64,000 nucleotides of DNA. Origin: RPQJ01 sp963698735 (GTDB lineage: Bacteria; Pseudomonadota; Gammaproteobacteria; Steroidobacterales; Steroidobacteraceae). The notes beneath the pieces are model-generated. The model was not told the origin of the DNA. It was given only the letters and a program-made list of their open reading frames with translations, and searched no databases. The DNA is taken from contig CAVOSA010000006.1 in the NCBI GenBank assembly GCA_963698735.1, positions 24,755-88,754 on the forward strand, in the 5' to 3' direction. Positions 1 to 8,714 of this stretch are shown here, piece after piece. The position numbers and the translations under genes were made by a program. Numbering within the stretch: the stretch's first letter is position 1; every line of letters begins with the position of its first letter.

Positions 1-748
1 GCAGGCCCCGGTCGTCCTTGGTGCGGTACAGCTGTGCGTTGAGCAGGTCTTCCCAGTACTTGGGCTGCGGGTAGTTCTTCACCAGGCCCTCGAGCGCCCG
101 CATGATGCCGGCTTCGTCCTTGAGCTCGTAGTTCGAGCGCAGGGCGAGCAGCAGGGCGGCCTCTGCGGGCTTCGCGCTGGATGCGACCAGCGCCTCCGAC
201 GCAGCCTTCGCGCCTTTGAAGTCGTTCGACAGGTACCTGGCCTGGGCGAGGCTGAGCGCGATCTCGGCGTCGTTCGGGTTCAGCTTCATGTATTCGGCGC
301 CGGTCGCGAGCGCCTTGTCGTATTGCTTGTTCTGCAGGTTCATCTGCGTCAGCGCGCGCAGCCGCTGCGACCTGTCGGCCTCGGGCACCATGCCAGTGGC
401 GAGCGAGCGCTCGAGCGCCGCCGCTGACTGCACGTAGTCCTTCTTCTGCAGGTAGATGTACCAGCCGAGTTCGTCGATCATGAACGCGTCGTAAGGCGTC
501 TTCGGTTCGACGGCCTGTGCGGCCTGCAGCTGTACCAGGGCTTCGTCCCAGTTCTTCGCGTTCATGGCGTTCTGCGTGGCCACCAGCGGTTTCTGGACGG
601 CCGGACTCAGCTTCTGCTTTGGTGCGGCCGCCTTTTCCTTGTCGGCCGCAACGGCGACTGACACGGGCAGCAACGAGCCGCCGACGACGCCGACCAGTCC
701 GGCCGCGGCAAGGGCAGCCATCAACACGAGGTTCGCTTTCTTCATCAT
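1..748 (-). CDS. TPR-repeat exported protein (3' end outside window)
   Basis: A tetratricopeptide-repeat protein whose C-terminus lies beyond the window edge; 249 codons are visible. It starts MMKKANLV and continues with a long Ala/Leu/Val stretch ending in VAVAADKE, read as a Sec signal peptide cut near residue 35, so the protein is probably periplasmic. From about residue 60 it shows helix pairs of TPR type, for example NKQYDKALATGAEYMKLNP followed by a second Asp/Ala/Tyr-rich helix. TPR proteins are scaffolds for protein contacts, and no enzymatic motif is visible. A second ATG one codon downstream (745) could also be the start. The family is broad, so no partner can be named. Confidence 0.75.
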   Translation of the reverse strand, partial: MMKKANLVLMAALAAAGLVGVVGGSLLPVSVAVAADKEKAAAPKQKLSPAVQKPLVATQNAMNAKNWDEALVQLQAAQAVEPKTPYDAFMIDELGWYIYLQKKDYVQSAAALERSLATGMVPEADRSQRLRALTQMNLQNKQYDKALATGAEYMKLNPNDAEIALSLAQARYLSNDFKGAKAASEALVASSAKPAEAALLLALRSNYELKDEAGIMRALEGLVKNYPQPKYWEDLLNAQLYRTKDDRGL

Positions 749-855
749 CAGCCTCTCGAGGGCAGTGGGTTTCTGGCCGCGCATTGTAGCGCCGGTCAGG
801 GTTTTCGTGGTTCCCGGCCGATGCGGCCGCCGGTACGCAGGCGGAACCGGGGGGA

Positions 856-1500
856 TTAGCTGCCCCGGCCAGGCAACCCGGCGAGGTAGCGGCGAACCGT
901 ATCGATGCCCACGACTTCGGCGTACTTGGCCTGCAGGTCGAAAAGGTTGGCTTCGTGGGGCGCCGGATGCCGATCGCCGACCGCCTCACGGACCACCCAG
1001 GGGATAAAACCGTGCTGGCAGGCGTCGAGTGCGGTGGCGCGGATGCAGCCGCTGGTGCTCACGCCCGCAATCAGCAGGGTGTCCACGCCCAGTGCGGTCA
1101 GCGTCGAGGCCAGGGTAGTGCCGAAAAACGCACTCGCGTACTGCTTGGTGACCACGGTCTCGCCAACAGCCGGCTCGAGTGCTGGATCGAACCGGGAAAG
1201 CTCGGGGTCGGCACCGTCGGCGAAGCAGCCGAGCGCCGGGAGCTTGCGGAAAAAGACGCCGCCGTCGCGACCTCCCGCCTGGAAGCGCACGTTGGTGTGC
1301 AGCACGGGAATGCCGGCATCACGCGCCGCTCGCAACAGCACTGCACAGGCGTCGCGGGTGGTCTCGACGCCCGCATAGAGCGGCGAGCCCGGTTTCAGGT
1401 AAGCCATGACGAAGTCGACGACGATCAGCGCAGGCCGCTGGCCAGGCTGCAGTGCGTGGCCGAAGCCGCCGCCAGCGTAGTTTTCGTCGAGGCTGGCCAT
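856..1500 (-). CDS. Isochorismatase-family cysteine hydrolase
   Basis: A 214-residue cysteine hydrolase of the isochorismatase/N-carbamoylsarcosine amidohydrolase superfamily. The Asp-Lys-Cys catalytic triad is visible: Asp29 in LIVVDFVMAY, Lys119 in VVTKQYASAF and Cys152 in GVSTSGCIRATA. Family members hydrolyse amide, carbamoyl or vinyl-ether bonds through a Cys-linked intermediate. The gene follows the CoA-transferase gene by 6 bp on the same strand and is probably co-transcribed with it. A homologous hydrolase sits at the other end of the divergent cluster (7862-8495), and both flank HyuA/HyuB. That suggests one of them acts on the N-carbamoyl or amide product of ring opening. The substrate cannot be read from the sequence. 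Confidence 0.85.
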   Translation of the reverse strand: MASLDENYAGGGFGHALQPGQRPALIVVDFVMAYLKPGSPLYAGVETTRDACAVLLRAARDAGIPVLHTNVRFQAGGRDGGVFFRKLPALGCFADGADPELSRFDPALEPAVGETVVTKQYASAFFGTTLASTLTALGVDTLLIAGVSTSGCIRATALDACQHGFIPWVVREAVGDRHPAPHEANLFDLQAKYAEVVGIDTVRRYLAGLPGRGS

Positions 1501-1506
1501 CGGGGG

Positions 1507-2709
1507 TCAGATCACCTTGCGGGACTTCAGGTCTGCATAGCGTTCGGCTGCCAACCCGAGCAGCTGCAGGTACACCTCGTCATTATGCTGCCCGAGGTCG
1601 GGGCTCGGCGAGCGAACGCTGCCAGGCGTTTCCGACAGCTTCGGCGCGACGTTCTGCATGCGCAGGTCGCCGAAGTCCGGGTGCGGCACGGTGACGATGG
1701 CTTCACGCGCCTTGAAGTGCGGGTCGTCGAGCATCTCGGGGGCGCGGTAGATCAGGCCCGCGGGGACGCCGTGCTCGTCCATCCGTGCCAGGACATCGTG
1801 CGTGGGGAACTGCTGCGTCCAGGCCTCGACCAGCGCGTCGAGCTGCTGCTGGTTGGCGCCTCGCGCGCCGTGTGTGGCGTAGCGCGGATCGGTGGCGAGA
1901 CCGGGCTGTCCCATGGCTGCGGCGAGCCGCGCAAAGACCGTGTCCTGGTTGGCAGCGATGAGCACCATGCCGTCCTGCGTCTTGTAGACGTTTGACGGCG
2001 CGACGTTAGGCAGGATCGCTCCAGTGCGCTCACGGATGAAACCGGCCTTGTCGTATTCGGTGACCAGCGACTCCATCATGTTGAGCACGGCCTCGTAGAT
2101 CGCCGAATCGATGACCTGGCCGCGGCCCGTCATGTGCCGGTGGTGCAGCGCCGTGAGCGCGCCGATGCAGGCGAACGTCGCGGCCAGCGAGTCGCCGATC
2201 GAGATACCCATGCGAGAAGGGGGTGTGGTGGGGTCGCCGACCACGTAACGCAGGCCACCCATCGCCTCGCCAATGGCACCGAAGCCGGCCTGGCGCGAAT
2301 ACGGTCCGGTCTGGCCGAAGCCGGAGACGCGGATCATGATCAGCTTCGGGTTGATGGCCGCGAGCTCCGGCCAGCCGAGGCCCCATTTCTCCATGGTGCC
2401 AGGGCGGAAGTTCTCGAGCAGGAAGTCCGATTCCGCCACCAGCGACTTCAGGATTTCCTGGCCTTCCGGCTGGCGCAGGTCGAGGGTGATCGCCTTCTTG
2501 TTGCGGGCCACGACGGGCCACCACAGCGACTTGCCGTGCGCCTTCTCGCGACCCCAGACTCGCATCGGGTCGCCCTGGCCCGGCGGTTCGATTTTGATCA
2601 CTTCGGCGCCGAAGTCGCCGAGCAACTGGCCGCAGAAGGGCCCCGCCAGCAGCGTTCCCAGTTCGATCACGCGCAGCCCGTCGAGCGGGCCAGAGGTGGG
2701 ACGGGTCAT
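1507..2709 (-). CDS. CaiB/BaiF class III CoA-transferase
   Basis: A 400-residue class III CoA-transferase, the usual length for the formyl-CoA transferase/carnitine CoA-transferase/racemase family. The N-terminal signature VIELGTLLAGPFCGQLLGDF, the LENFRPG motif (about residues 99-105) and the catalytic Asp at about 173 (GISIGDSLAA) are present. Such enzymes move CoA between carboxylic acids through an aspartyl-CoA thioester in the cytosol. The gene heads the leftward arm of the 0.8-8.5 kb cluster and faces the HMG-CoA-lyase-like gene across a 112-bp divergent region. I infer that it activates the acid released by the HyuAB/cysteine-hydrolase steps before cleavage by the lyase. Substrate unknown. 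Confidence 0.88.
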   Translation of the reverse strand: MTRPTSGPLDGLRVIELGTLLAGPFCGQLLGDFGAEVIKIEPPGQGDPMRVWGREKAHGKSLWWPVVARNKKAITLDLRQPEGQEILKSLVAESDFLLENFRPGTMEKWGLGWPELAAINPKLIMIRVSGFGQTGPYSRQAGFGAIGEAMGGLRYVVGDPTTPPSRMGISIGDSLAATFACIGALTALHHRHMTGRGQVIDSAIYEAVLNMMESLVTEYDKAGFIRERTGAILPNVAPSNVYKTQDGMVLIAANQDTVFARLAAAMGQPGLATDPRYATHGARGANQQQLDALVEAWTQQFPTHDVLARMDEHGVPAGLIYRAPEMLDDPHFKAREAIVTVPHPDFGDLRMQNVAPKLSETPGSVRSPSPDLGQHNDEVYLQLLGLAAERYADLKSRKVI

Positions 2710-2821
2710 GGGGTCACCTTGTATTCGCTGGGCATGCTTCCTAACCTAGGTCGTGCACGCCCGGGTCAAATGTTATATTAATATACATTAGATATGTTTT
2801 AGCCGCGACCGGAAACCCGCC
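2710..2821. promoter_or_regulatory. Divergent control region with AT-rich palindrome
   Basis: This 112-bp region separates the leftward CoA-transferase gene from the rightward lyase gene. It holds a sharply AT-rich island (about 2770-2798) in otherwise GC-rich DNA. The island contains a perfect 12-bp palindrome, TATATTAATATA, at 2774-2785, with partly symmetric flanks (TGT on one side, CA on the other). It could serve as an operator for a GntR- or TetR-like repressor and also supply -10-like hexamers for both directions. No regulator gene lies within the cluster, so the binding protein is unknown. Confidence 0.4.
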
Positions 2822-3739
2822 ATGAGCACGCACGTCGACATCGTCGAAGTCGGTCCCCGCGATGGGTTGCAGAGCGAGCCCGGCGTCTTCCCGACGGCGG
2901 CCAAGATCGAGTTCATTCGTCGTGCCCTCGCGGCCGGCTTGCGCCGCGTCGAGGTTGCGAGTTTCGTCAACCCGAAGAAAGTGCCGCAGATGGCTGACGC
3001 CGAAGCAGTGCTGCAGGCGCTTGGCGCGCCTCCTTCGGGCGTCCACTTCATCGGCCTCGTGCTGAACCGCAAGGGTTACGAGCGGGCGGTGGCGGCGGGA
3101 TGCAACGAGATCGGCATGGCCGTGGTCGCGAGCGACACGTTCAACCGCCGCAACCAGGGCGTCTCGACCGACGAATCCATCGCGGCCTGGCTCGACATCG
3201 CGCGTGCGGCGGAACAGGCGGGCGTCCGGGCGCAGGTGACCGTCTCGGCCGCGTTCGGTTGTCCGTTCGAGGGTGAAATCGCGGTGGCACGAGTCGTCGA
3301 CGTCGCGAAGCGCGTGGCCGAAGCCCGGCCGTTCGAAATCGCGCTGGCCGACACCATCGGCGTCGGCGTTCCCACGCAGGTCACGGAGATCGTCTCGCGC
3401 GTGCGCGAAGCGGTGCCCGGCATTGCGCTGCGCTGCCACTTCCACAACACCCGCAACACCGGCTTTGCCAACGCGTTTGCCGCATTGCAGGCCGGCGTGC
3501 GCACGCTCGATGCCAGCCTCGGCGGCATCGGTGGCTGCCCGTTTGCGCCGGCGGCCACGGGCAACATCGCCACCGAAGACCTGCTTTATCAACTGCATCG
3601 CGCCGGTTACCAGACCGGTGTTTCGCTCGATGCCGCGATCGAAACCGGCAAGTGGCTGCAGGAGCAGCTTGGGCGCAGCGTGCCCGGCATGCTGGTCAAG
3701 GCGGGCGGATTTCCGAGGCCGGCGACCGCGGCGGCCTGA
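2822..3739 (+). CDS. Hydroxymethylglutaryl-CoA lyase-like enzyme
   Basis: A 305-residue TIM-barrel lyase of the HMG-CoA lyase/pyruvate-carboxyltransferase superfamily. VEVGPRDGLQSE (about residues 9-20) carries the conserved Arg-Asp pair. FHNTRNTG supplies a metal-ligand region, and the signature loop GGIGGCPFAPAATGN contains the catalytic Cys. Family members cleave 3-hydroxy-3-methylglutaryl-CoA or related 3-hydroxy-acyl-CoAs to acetyl- or propionyl-CoA plus a keto acid. It is the first gene of the rightward arm, 26 bp before hyuA. I infer that it performs the terminal C-C cleavage on a CoA ester made by the divergent CoA-transferase. True mvaB function in leucine catabolism is less likely, because no isovaleryl-CoA pathway genes are nearby. 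Confidence 0.88.
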   Translation: MSTHVDIVEVGPRDGLQSEPGVFPTAAKIEFIRRALAAGLRRVEVASFVNPKKVPQMADAEAVLQALGAPPSGVHFIGLVLNRKGYERAVAAGCNEIGMAVVASDTFNRRNQGVSTDESIAAWLDIARAAEQAGVRAQVTVSAAFGCPFEGEIAVARVVDVAKRVAEARPFEIALADTIGVGVPTQVTEIVSRVREAVPGIALRCHFHNTRNTGFANAFAALQAGVRTLDASLGGIGGCPFAPAATGNIATEDLLYQLHRAGYQTGVSLDAAIETGKWLQEQLGRSVPGMLVKAGGFPRPATAAA

Positions 3740-3765
3740 CGACTACGAACACAACAGGTGACTGC

Positions 3766-5916
3766 ATGACTTACCGACTCGGCGTCGACGTGGGCGGGAC
3801 TTTCACCGACCTGCTGCTGGTGAACGAAAAGACGGGGCAGACGTGGAAGGCCAAGGTGTCCTCCACGCCGCATGACCAGTCGGAGGGCGTGCTGCGCGGC
3901 ATCGAGCGCGTCTGCGGCCTCGCCGCGATCTCCGCCGAGGAAATCGACCACGTCATGCACGGCACCACCGTCGCGACCAACACGGTGCTCACGGGCACCG
4001 GTGCGCGCGTGGGCCTCGTCACCACCAAGGGCTACCGGCAGGTGCTGCAGATCGCGCGCAGCTTCGTGCCGGGCGGCCTCGGCGGCTGGGTCATCTACAA
4101 CAAGTCGCTGCCGATGGCGCCGCTCGCGCTGACGATCGAGGCCGACGAGCGCGTCGGCTCCAAGGGCGACGTGGTCACGGCGCTGGACGAAGCGAAGCTG
4201 CGCGACGAACTGCGCGCCCTCGGCGCGAAGAACATCGAAGCGCTCACCGTCTCGTTGATCAACGCGTTCGCCAACGACAGGCACGAGCGCCGCATCAAGG
4301 AGATCGCGCAGGAGATCCTGCCGGGCATTCCGGTGTCGCTGTCCTCCGAGGTCGTGCCCGAAATGCAGGAGTACGAACGGACGGTCACGACCGTCGCCAA
4401 TTCCTACGTTCGCCCTCGCGTGCAGAAGTACGTGCACAACCTGAAGACCAAGCTCAGTGCCACGACCAAGAGCGTGAAGCTGCACATCCTGCGTTCCGAC
4501 GGTGGCCTCGCCTCGGCGAAGTCGGCTGAGGACTTCCCGGTCAACCTGCTGATGTCCGGCCCTGCGGGCGGCGTGACCGGCGCGCTGTGGGGTGCAGTGC
4601 AGGCAGGTTTCCCGAACCTGCTTACAGTGGACGTGGGTGGCACGTCGACCGACGTCGCGCTGATCATGAACGGGCAGCCGCGATTGCGTCGCGAGACCAC
4701 GGTGGGCGACGTCACGGTGCGTGCCTCGTCCGTGGACATCCGCACGGTGGGCGCGGGTGGCGGCTCGATCGCTCACGTGCCTGAACTCACCGGCGCGCTG
4801 CGCGTGGGTCCGCAGTCAGCAGGTGCCGATCCCGGTCCGGCCGCCTACGGCAAGGGCGGCACCGAACCCACGGTGACCGACGCGAACGTCGTGCTCGGCT
4901 ATCTCCCCGAGCTGCAGAAGCTGGGCGGCGATATGGCGCTCGACCGCAAGCTCGCGCAGCAGTCGGTGGAAAAGGTCGGCAAGGCGCTGGGCAAGAATGC
5001 CAAGGACGCCGCGCTCGGCATCTACAACATCGTCAACGAGAACATGGTCGGTGCGCTGCGCCTGGTGTCGGTGGAGCAAGGTCATGATCCGCGCGACTAC
5101 GCGCTGATCGCGTTCGGCGGCGCCGGCCCGCTGCACGCCAATGCGCTGTCGATCCTGCTGGGTTCCTGGCCGTCGATCATCCCGCCGGGCCCCGGCGTGT
5201 TGTGCGCGCTGGGCGACGCAACCACTGCAGTTCGCGACGAGTCCTCGCGCACCTACATTCGCAAGTTCTCGGAAACCGGCAAGGAGGACATCGCCAGGCA
5301 GCTGAAGGCGCTGGCGGCCGATGCGGCGAAGGCGCTCGCAGGCGAGAAGGTTGCAGCGAAGGACATGGACTTCACCTACCAGGTGGACGTGCGCTACCAC
5401 GGCCAGGGTCTGCGCCTCACCGTGGACGTGGACCTGAAGCGCCTCGAGAAGGAAGGACTCGATGCGATCAGGCAGCCGTTCGACGAGGAGCACACGCGGC
5501 TCTTCACGTTCGCGCTGCCGCTCGAGCACGAATTCGTCGCATTGCGCGCCGTGGTGCAGGGCAAGGGCATCAACATCAAGCGCCAGGTCATCGCCCGGGG
5601 CGGCGCGTCGCCGGCCGCCGCGGCCGTCGGCAAGCAGAAGGCGTACATGGTCGGCAAGGACTGCGTGGCGACGGTGTACGACCGCGCGCAGCTGAAGGCC
5701 GGCAATCGCATCGCCGGTCCTGCGATCGTGATGGAAATGGACTCGACCTCGGTGATCCTGCCGAAGCACCACGGCAAGGTGGATCTCCACGGCAACATCC
5801 TGATCTACCCCGACGATTACCAGGCGCCTGGAAGCAAGGCGGGCGCAGCGAGGCCGAAGGCGGCTCCCGTGAAGGCCAGGCGAGCGGCGAAGAAAGCCGT
5901 CCGCAAGGCCAAGTAA
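3766..5916 (+). CDS. hyuA: HyuA: hydantoinase/oxoprolinase subunit A
   Basis: A 716-residue ATP-dependent subunit of the hydantoinase/5-oxoprolinase family, which also includes the ATPase-like subunits of acetone and acetophenone carboxylases. Two actin-like phosphate-binding motifs are visible: GVDVGGTFTDLLLV at the N-terminus and TVDVGGTSTDVALI near the middle, with GAGGGSIA shortly after. A Lys/Ala-rich tail closes the protein. The frame stays open upstream to 3652, but ATG 3766 is chosen because MTYRLGVDVGGTFTD matches the family N-terminus and lies 26 bp after the lyase stop. The family couples ATP hydrolysis either to opening a cyclic amide or imide or to carboxylating a ketone. Which of these applies here cannot be decided from sequence. 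Confidence 0.9.
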   Translation: MTYRLGVDVGGTFTDLLLVNEKTGQTWKAKVSSTPHDQSEGVLRGIERVCGLAAISAEEIDHVMHGTTVATNTVLTGTGARVGLVTTKGYRQVLQIARSFVPGGLGGWVIYNKSLPMAPLALTIEADERVGSKGDVVTALDEAKLRDELRALGAKNIEALTVSLINAFANDRHERRIKEIAQEILPGIPVSLSSEVVPEMQEYERTVTTVANSYVRPRVQKYVHNLKTKLSATTKSVKLHILRSDGGLASAKSAEDFPVNLLMSGPAGGVTGALWGAVQAGFPNLLTVDVGGTSTDVALIMNGQPRLRRETTVGDVTVRASSVDIRTVGAGGGSIAHVPELTGALRVGPQSAGADPGPAAYGKGGTEPTVTDANVVLGYLPELQKLGGDMALDRKLAQQSVEKVGKALGKNAKDAALGIYNIVNENMVGALRLVSVEQGHDPRDYALIAFGGAGPLHANALSILLGSWPSIIPPGPGVLCALGDATTAVRDESSRTYIRKFSETGKEDIARQLKALAADAAKALAGEKVAAKDMDFTYQVDVRYHGQGLRLTVDVDLKRLEKEGLDAIRQPFDEEHTRLFTFALPLEHEFVALRAVVQGKGINIKRQVIARGGASPAAAAVGKQKAYMVGKDCVATVYDRAQLKAGNRIAGPAIVMEMDSTSVILPKHHGKVDLHGNILIYPDDYQAPGSKAGAARPKAAPVKARRAAKKAVRKAK

Positions 5917-5952
5917 CAGCACTGCCGCCGCAACACTTCCGGAGACACGCAC

Positions 5953-7860
5953 ATGCCCGCCAAGATCATCCAGCGCAACAAAAAGCCGATGAAGAAGGTG
6001 AAGGTCGATTCCGTCACCATCGACATCATCGAGAGCGCCCTGCGCAACGCACGTTTCGAAATGGACACGGTGCTGTTCCGCACGGCGATGTCGCCCGGCA
6101 TCCGTGAGCAGCACGACGAATTCCCGCTGATCGCAAACCTCGACGGCAAGATGGTCGTCGGCCAGTTCGGCTCGTTCATCCACGGCTTCCTGCAGGGTTA
6201 CGACGGCACGGTGGAGGAAGGCGACGTCTTCCTGACCAACGACCCGTACTCGGTCAACGGCGCGATCAGCCACCAGAACGACTGGCTCATGCTGATGCCG
6301 GTCTACAAGGACGGTCGCGTCATCGCGTGGTCCGCCATGTTCGGTCACATGACGGACGTGGGCGGCAAGGTGCCGGGCTCGTTGCCGACGGACGCCCGTA
6401 CCATCTATGAGGAGGGCGTCTCGGTCCCGCCGATCAAGATCATCAAGGCCGGGGTGATGCAGGACGACCTGCTCAAGGTGATCCTGCACAACTGCCGCCT
6501 GCCGACCTGGAACTACTCGGACTTCAATGCCATCGCCGCAGCGTTGCGCACGGCGGCGATCCGCTGCATCGAGATTTCGACACGCTTCGGCGACGACGTG
6601 TTCTATTCCGCGATGGACGCCATGCTCGAGCGCAACAAGCGCGCCATGCGCCATCTCATCCGCCAGACGGTCCCGGAGAAGAAGCAGTATTTCGAGGACT
6701 ACATCTGCGACGACGGCCTCAACATGGGACCGTACAAGATCGCGTGCACGATGTGGCGCGAAGGGGACAAGTGCATCTTCGACTTCACGGGCACCGACCC
6801 GCAGTCGATCTCGTCGATCAACTTCCTGTTGAACGAGGAGATGTTCAAGATGTTCGCGGGCGTCTACATGATCATGGTGTTCGACCCGCAGATCCTCTTC
6901 AACGACGGCTTCTACGACCTGATGGACGTGCGCATTCCGCCGGGTACGCTGCTCAAGCCGTTGAAGCCCGCTGCACTTTCGTGCCGCACGCACGCGCTCG
7001 GCCGCATTTTCGACATCCTCGGCGGCCTGCTCGGCCAGGGCAATCCGGCGTTCATGTGCGCCGCGGGCTTCTCGGACAGCCCGCACTTCATGTACTCGGG
7101 GTACAGGAAGTCGGGCGAGTGGTACCAGCTGTACCAGATCACGTTCGGCGGCATCCCGGGCAAGCCCTTCGGCGACGGGCCGGACGGTCACTCGCTGTGG
7201 CCATCGTTCACCAACGTGCCGAACGAGTTCCTCGAGAGCTACTTCCCGCTGCGCATCGACATCTACGAGACCATTCCGGACACCGGCGGCGCAGGCAAGA
7301 ACCGCGGCGGCAACGGCCTGCGCATCGGCTACCGTTTCCTGGAGCAGGGCGAGATCTCGATCCACGACGACCGCTGGCTCACCTATCCGTGGGGAGTCAA
7401 CGGCGGCCTGCCGGGCGCGCGCAGCAAGAAGACGCTGGTCCGTGCCGACGGCACCGAAGAAAACCTGCCGTCCAAGATCGACCGCGTGAAGGTCAACGAA
7501 GGCGACCTGCTGCTCTCCGATACGTGGGGCGGCGGCGGTTGCGGCGATCCGTTCGAGCGCGAGATCGAGAAGGTCGTGTTCGACGTGCAGGCCGGTCTCG
7601 TGACGCCTCAGGGCGCTCGCAACTACGGTGTCGTCGTCAAGGCCGACCTGACGGCGGACGTGGCGGCTACCGAGAAGCTCCGCGCGAAACTCAAGGCGGA
7701 GCGCGGGCCGGTGCCGCTGTTCGACCGCGGGTTCACGTCGATCGAGTCGCTCAAGGCGCGCTGCAAGGCTGAGACGGGCCACGAGGCGCCGCAGCAGCCG
7801 AAGTTCTCCGAGCGCGTGCTGAAGTCGGTCACTGCCAAGAAGAAGACAAAGGCGGCCTGA
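5953..7860 (+). CDS. hyuB: HyuB: hydantoinase/oxoprolinase subunit B
   Basis: A 635-residue partner of HyuA from the hydantoinase_B family, starting 36 bp after the hyuA stop. Family features include the N-terminal block DIIESALRNARFEMDTVLFR, the TNDPYSVNGAISHQND region (about residues 95-112) and the glycine-rich GGAGKNRGGNGLRIGY and WGGGGCGDPFER segments near the C-terminus. It forms the catalytic complex with HyuA in the cytosol. Both subunits end in Lys-rich tails (KKAVRKAK and KKKTKAA), an unusual shared feature. The likely reaction is ATP-driven opening of a hydantoin-, imide- or lactam-like ring. A carboxylase role is the alternative. Confidence 0.9.
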   Translation: MPAKIIQRNKKPMKKVKVDSVTIDIIESALRNARFEMDTVLFRTAMSPGIREQHDEFPLIANLDGKMVVGQFGSFIHGFLQGYDGTVEEGDVFLTNDPYSVNGAISHQNDWLMLMPVYKDGRVIAWSAMFGHMTDVGGKVPGSLPTDARTIYEEGVSVPPIKIIKAGVMQDDLLKVILHNCRLPTWNYSDFNAIAAALRTAAIRCIEISTRFGDDVFYSAMDAMLERNKRAMRHLIRQTVPEKKQYFEDYICDDGLNMGPYKIACTMWREGDKCIFDFTGTDPQSISSINFLLNEEMFKMFAGVYMIMVFDPQILFNDGFYDLMDVRIPPGTLLKPLKPAALSCRTHALGRIFDILGGLLGQGNPAFMCAAGFSDSPHFMYSGYRKSGEWYQLYQITFGGIPGKPFGDGPDGHSLWPSFTNVPNEFLESYFPLRIDIYETIPDTGGAGKNRGGNGLRIGYRFLEQGEISIHDDRWLTYPWGVNGGLPGARSKKTLVRADGTEENLPSKIDRVKVNEGDLLLSDTWGGGGCGDPFEREIEKVVFDVQAGLVTPQGARNYGVVVKADLTADVAATEKLRAKLKAERGPVPLFDRGFTSIESLKARCKAETGHEAPQQPKFSERVLKSVTAKKKTKAA

Positions 7861-7861
7861 C

Positions 7862-8495
7862 GTGGCCGCGAGCGACGGCCGACACGTACACGCAGGTCGG
7901 CTACAGCTCGCCGAGCTTCAGCGCCGGGCTTCGCCCGGCCGTGCTCGTGGTCGACTTCCAGCTGGCCTTCACGGATCCGCGCTGGCCCCTCGGCGGGCTG
8001 CCGCTGATCCATGCCGCACGGGATCGCACGGCGGGATTGCTCGAGCTGGCCCGCGAGAAGGACGTGCCGGTGGCGGCCTGTTACACGGCCTACGGCAGCC
8101 TCGCCGACATGCCTTTTTGGAAGGTGAAGCCAGTGCGCGACGAGTTCTTCTACGGCGCTCCGTGCACCGAGATGGATCCGAAAATCCACCACGAGAGGAA
8201 CTTCACGTACTGCAAGAACGCACCGTCGATGTTCTTCCAGACGCCGCTGATCACCTTCCTGGTGAAGCAGCGTGTGGACACGGTCATCGTCACCGGTTGC
8301 ACGACCAGCGGCTGCGTGCGCGCGACGATCGTCGATGCGTTTTCGTATGGATTCCGCGTGCTGGTGCCGGATGAGTGCTGCGGCGACGCGGATGAAGGGC
8401 CGCATCGGTCCAATCTCGCCGACGTTGGCAGGCGATACGCCGACGTGACGACCACGGCCGAGGTCGTGAAGTACTTGGAGGCGCTCAGCTTGTAG
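7862..8495 (+). CDS. Second isochorismatase-family cysteine hydrolase, N-terminus disrupted
   Basis: A cysteine hydrolase of the same superfamily as the 856-1500 gene, and last in the hyuAB operon. Read from GTG 7941 it gives 184 residues with Asp5 (VVDFQLAF), Lys92 (YCKNAPSMFF) and Cys125 (TGCTTSGCVRAT), the complete triad. That start removes the conserved lead-in to the first beta strand. In the same frame, upstream codons read YTQVGYSSPSFSAGLRPAV back to 7863 without any ATG, GTG or TTG. GTG 7862, two bases after the hyuB stop, is in another frame and would join perfectly if one G at 7877-7878 were absent. I therefore place the intended start at 7862 and suspect a single extra base. The second-best reading is a short protein from 7941. 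Confidence 0.75.
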
Positions 8496-8496
8496 G

Positions 8497-8568
8497 CGCT
8501 CGACCCGGCCTGTCCTGCCGCGCTTGGAAAGGCAGACACGCGCGCGCCAGGACAGGCCGGGTCGAGCG
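8497..8568. repeat. Stem-loop repeat, copy A (core in reverse orientation)
   Basis: Perfect 21-nt arms (8497-8517 and 8548-8568) enclose a loop with the core CTTGGAAAGGCAGACACGCG at 8523-8542. The reverse complement of this core is shared by all six copies in the window. The arms differ in sequence from those of the other copies but still pair. It begins one base after the stop codon of the cysteine hydrolase gene and could double as its terminator. Confidence 0.8.
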
Positions 8569-8636
8569 TCTGCCATCACCGTCCTCCGTATCCATTCCGA
8601 GTGCACGAAACACTGAGGCGCTGCCAAAGGGCGGTT

Positions 8637-8698
8637 GATCCGGGACCTTCCCCCGAGCGCGTGTCTGCCTTTCCAAGCTCGGGGGAAGGTCCCGGATC
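8637..8698. repeat. Stem-loop repeat, copy B
   Basis: The 21-nt arms at 8637-8657 and 8678-8698 are perfect inverted repeats. They enclose exactly the 20-nt core CGCGTGTCTGCCTTTCCAAG (8658-8677). The arms begin GATCCGGGACC, close to but not identical with copy D. Weaker pairing extends outward (GGCG/CGCC). Confidence 0.85.
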
Positions 8699-8714
8699 GC
8701 CCGCCTGTAACGAG

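Noticed and set aside
3652..3765. Extended N-terminus for HyuA
   Set aside because: The upstream codons overlap the lyase gene end and are not family sequence; ATG 3766 begins the conserved MTYRLGVDVGG block.
4816..7782. A 988-codon open frame on the minus strand opposite hyuA/hyuB
   Set aside because: Composition is Arg/His/Val/Asp-rich and shows no domain. It is the antisense shadow of highly GC-biased hyuAB codons, which are unmistakably conserved on the plus strand.
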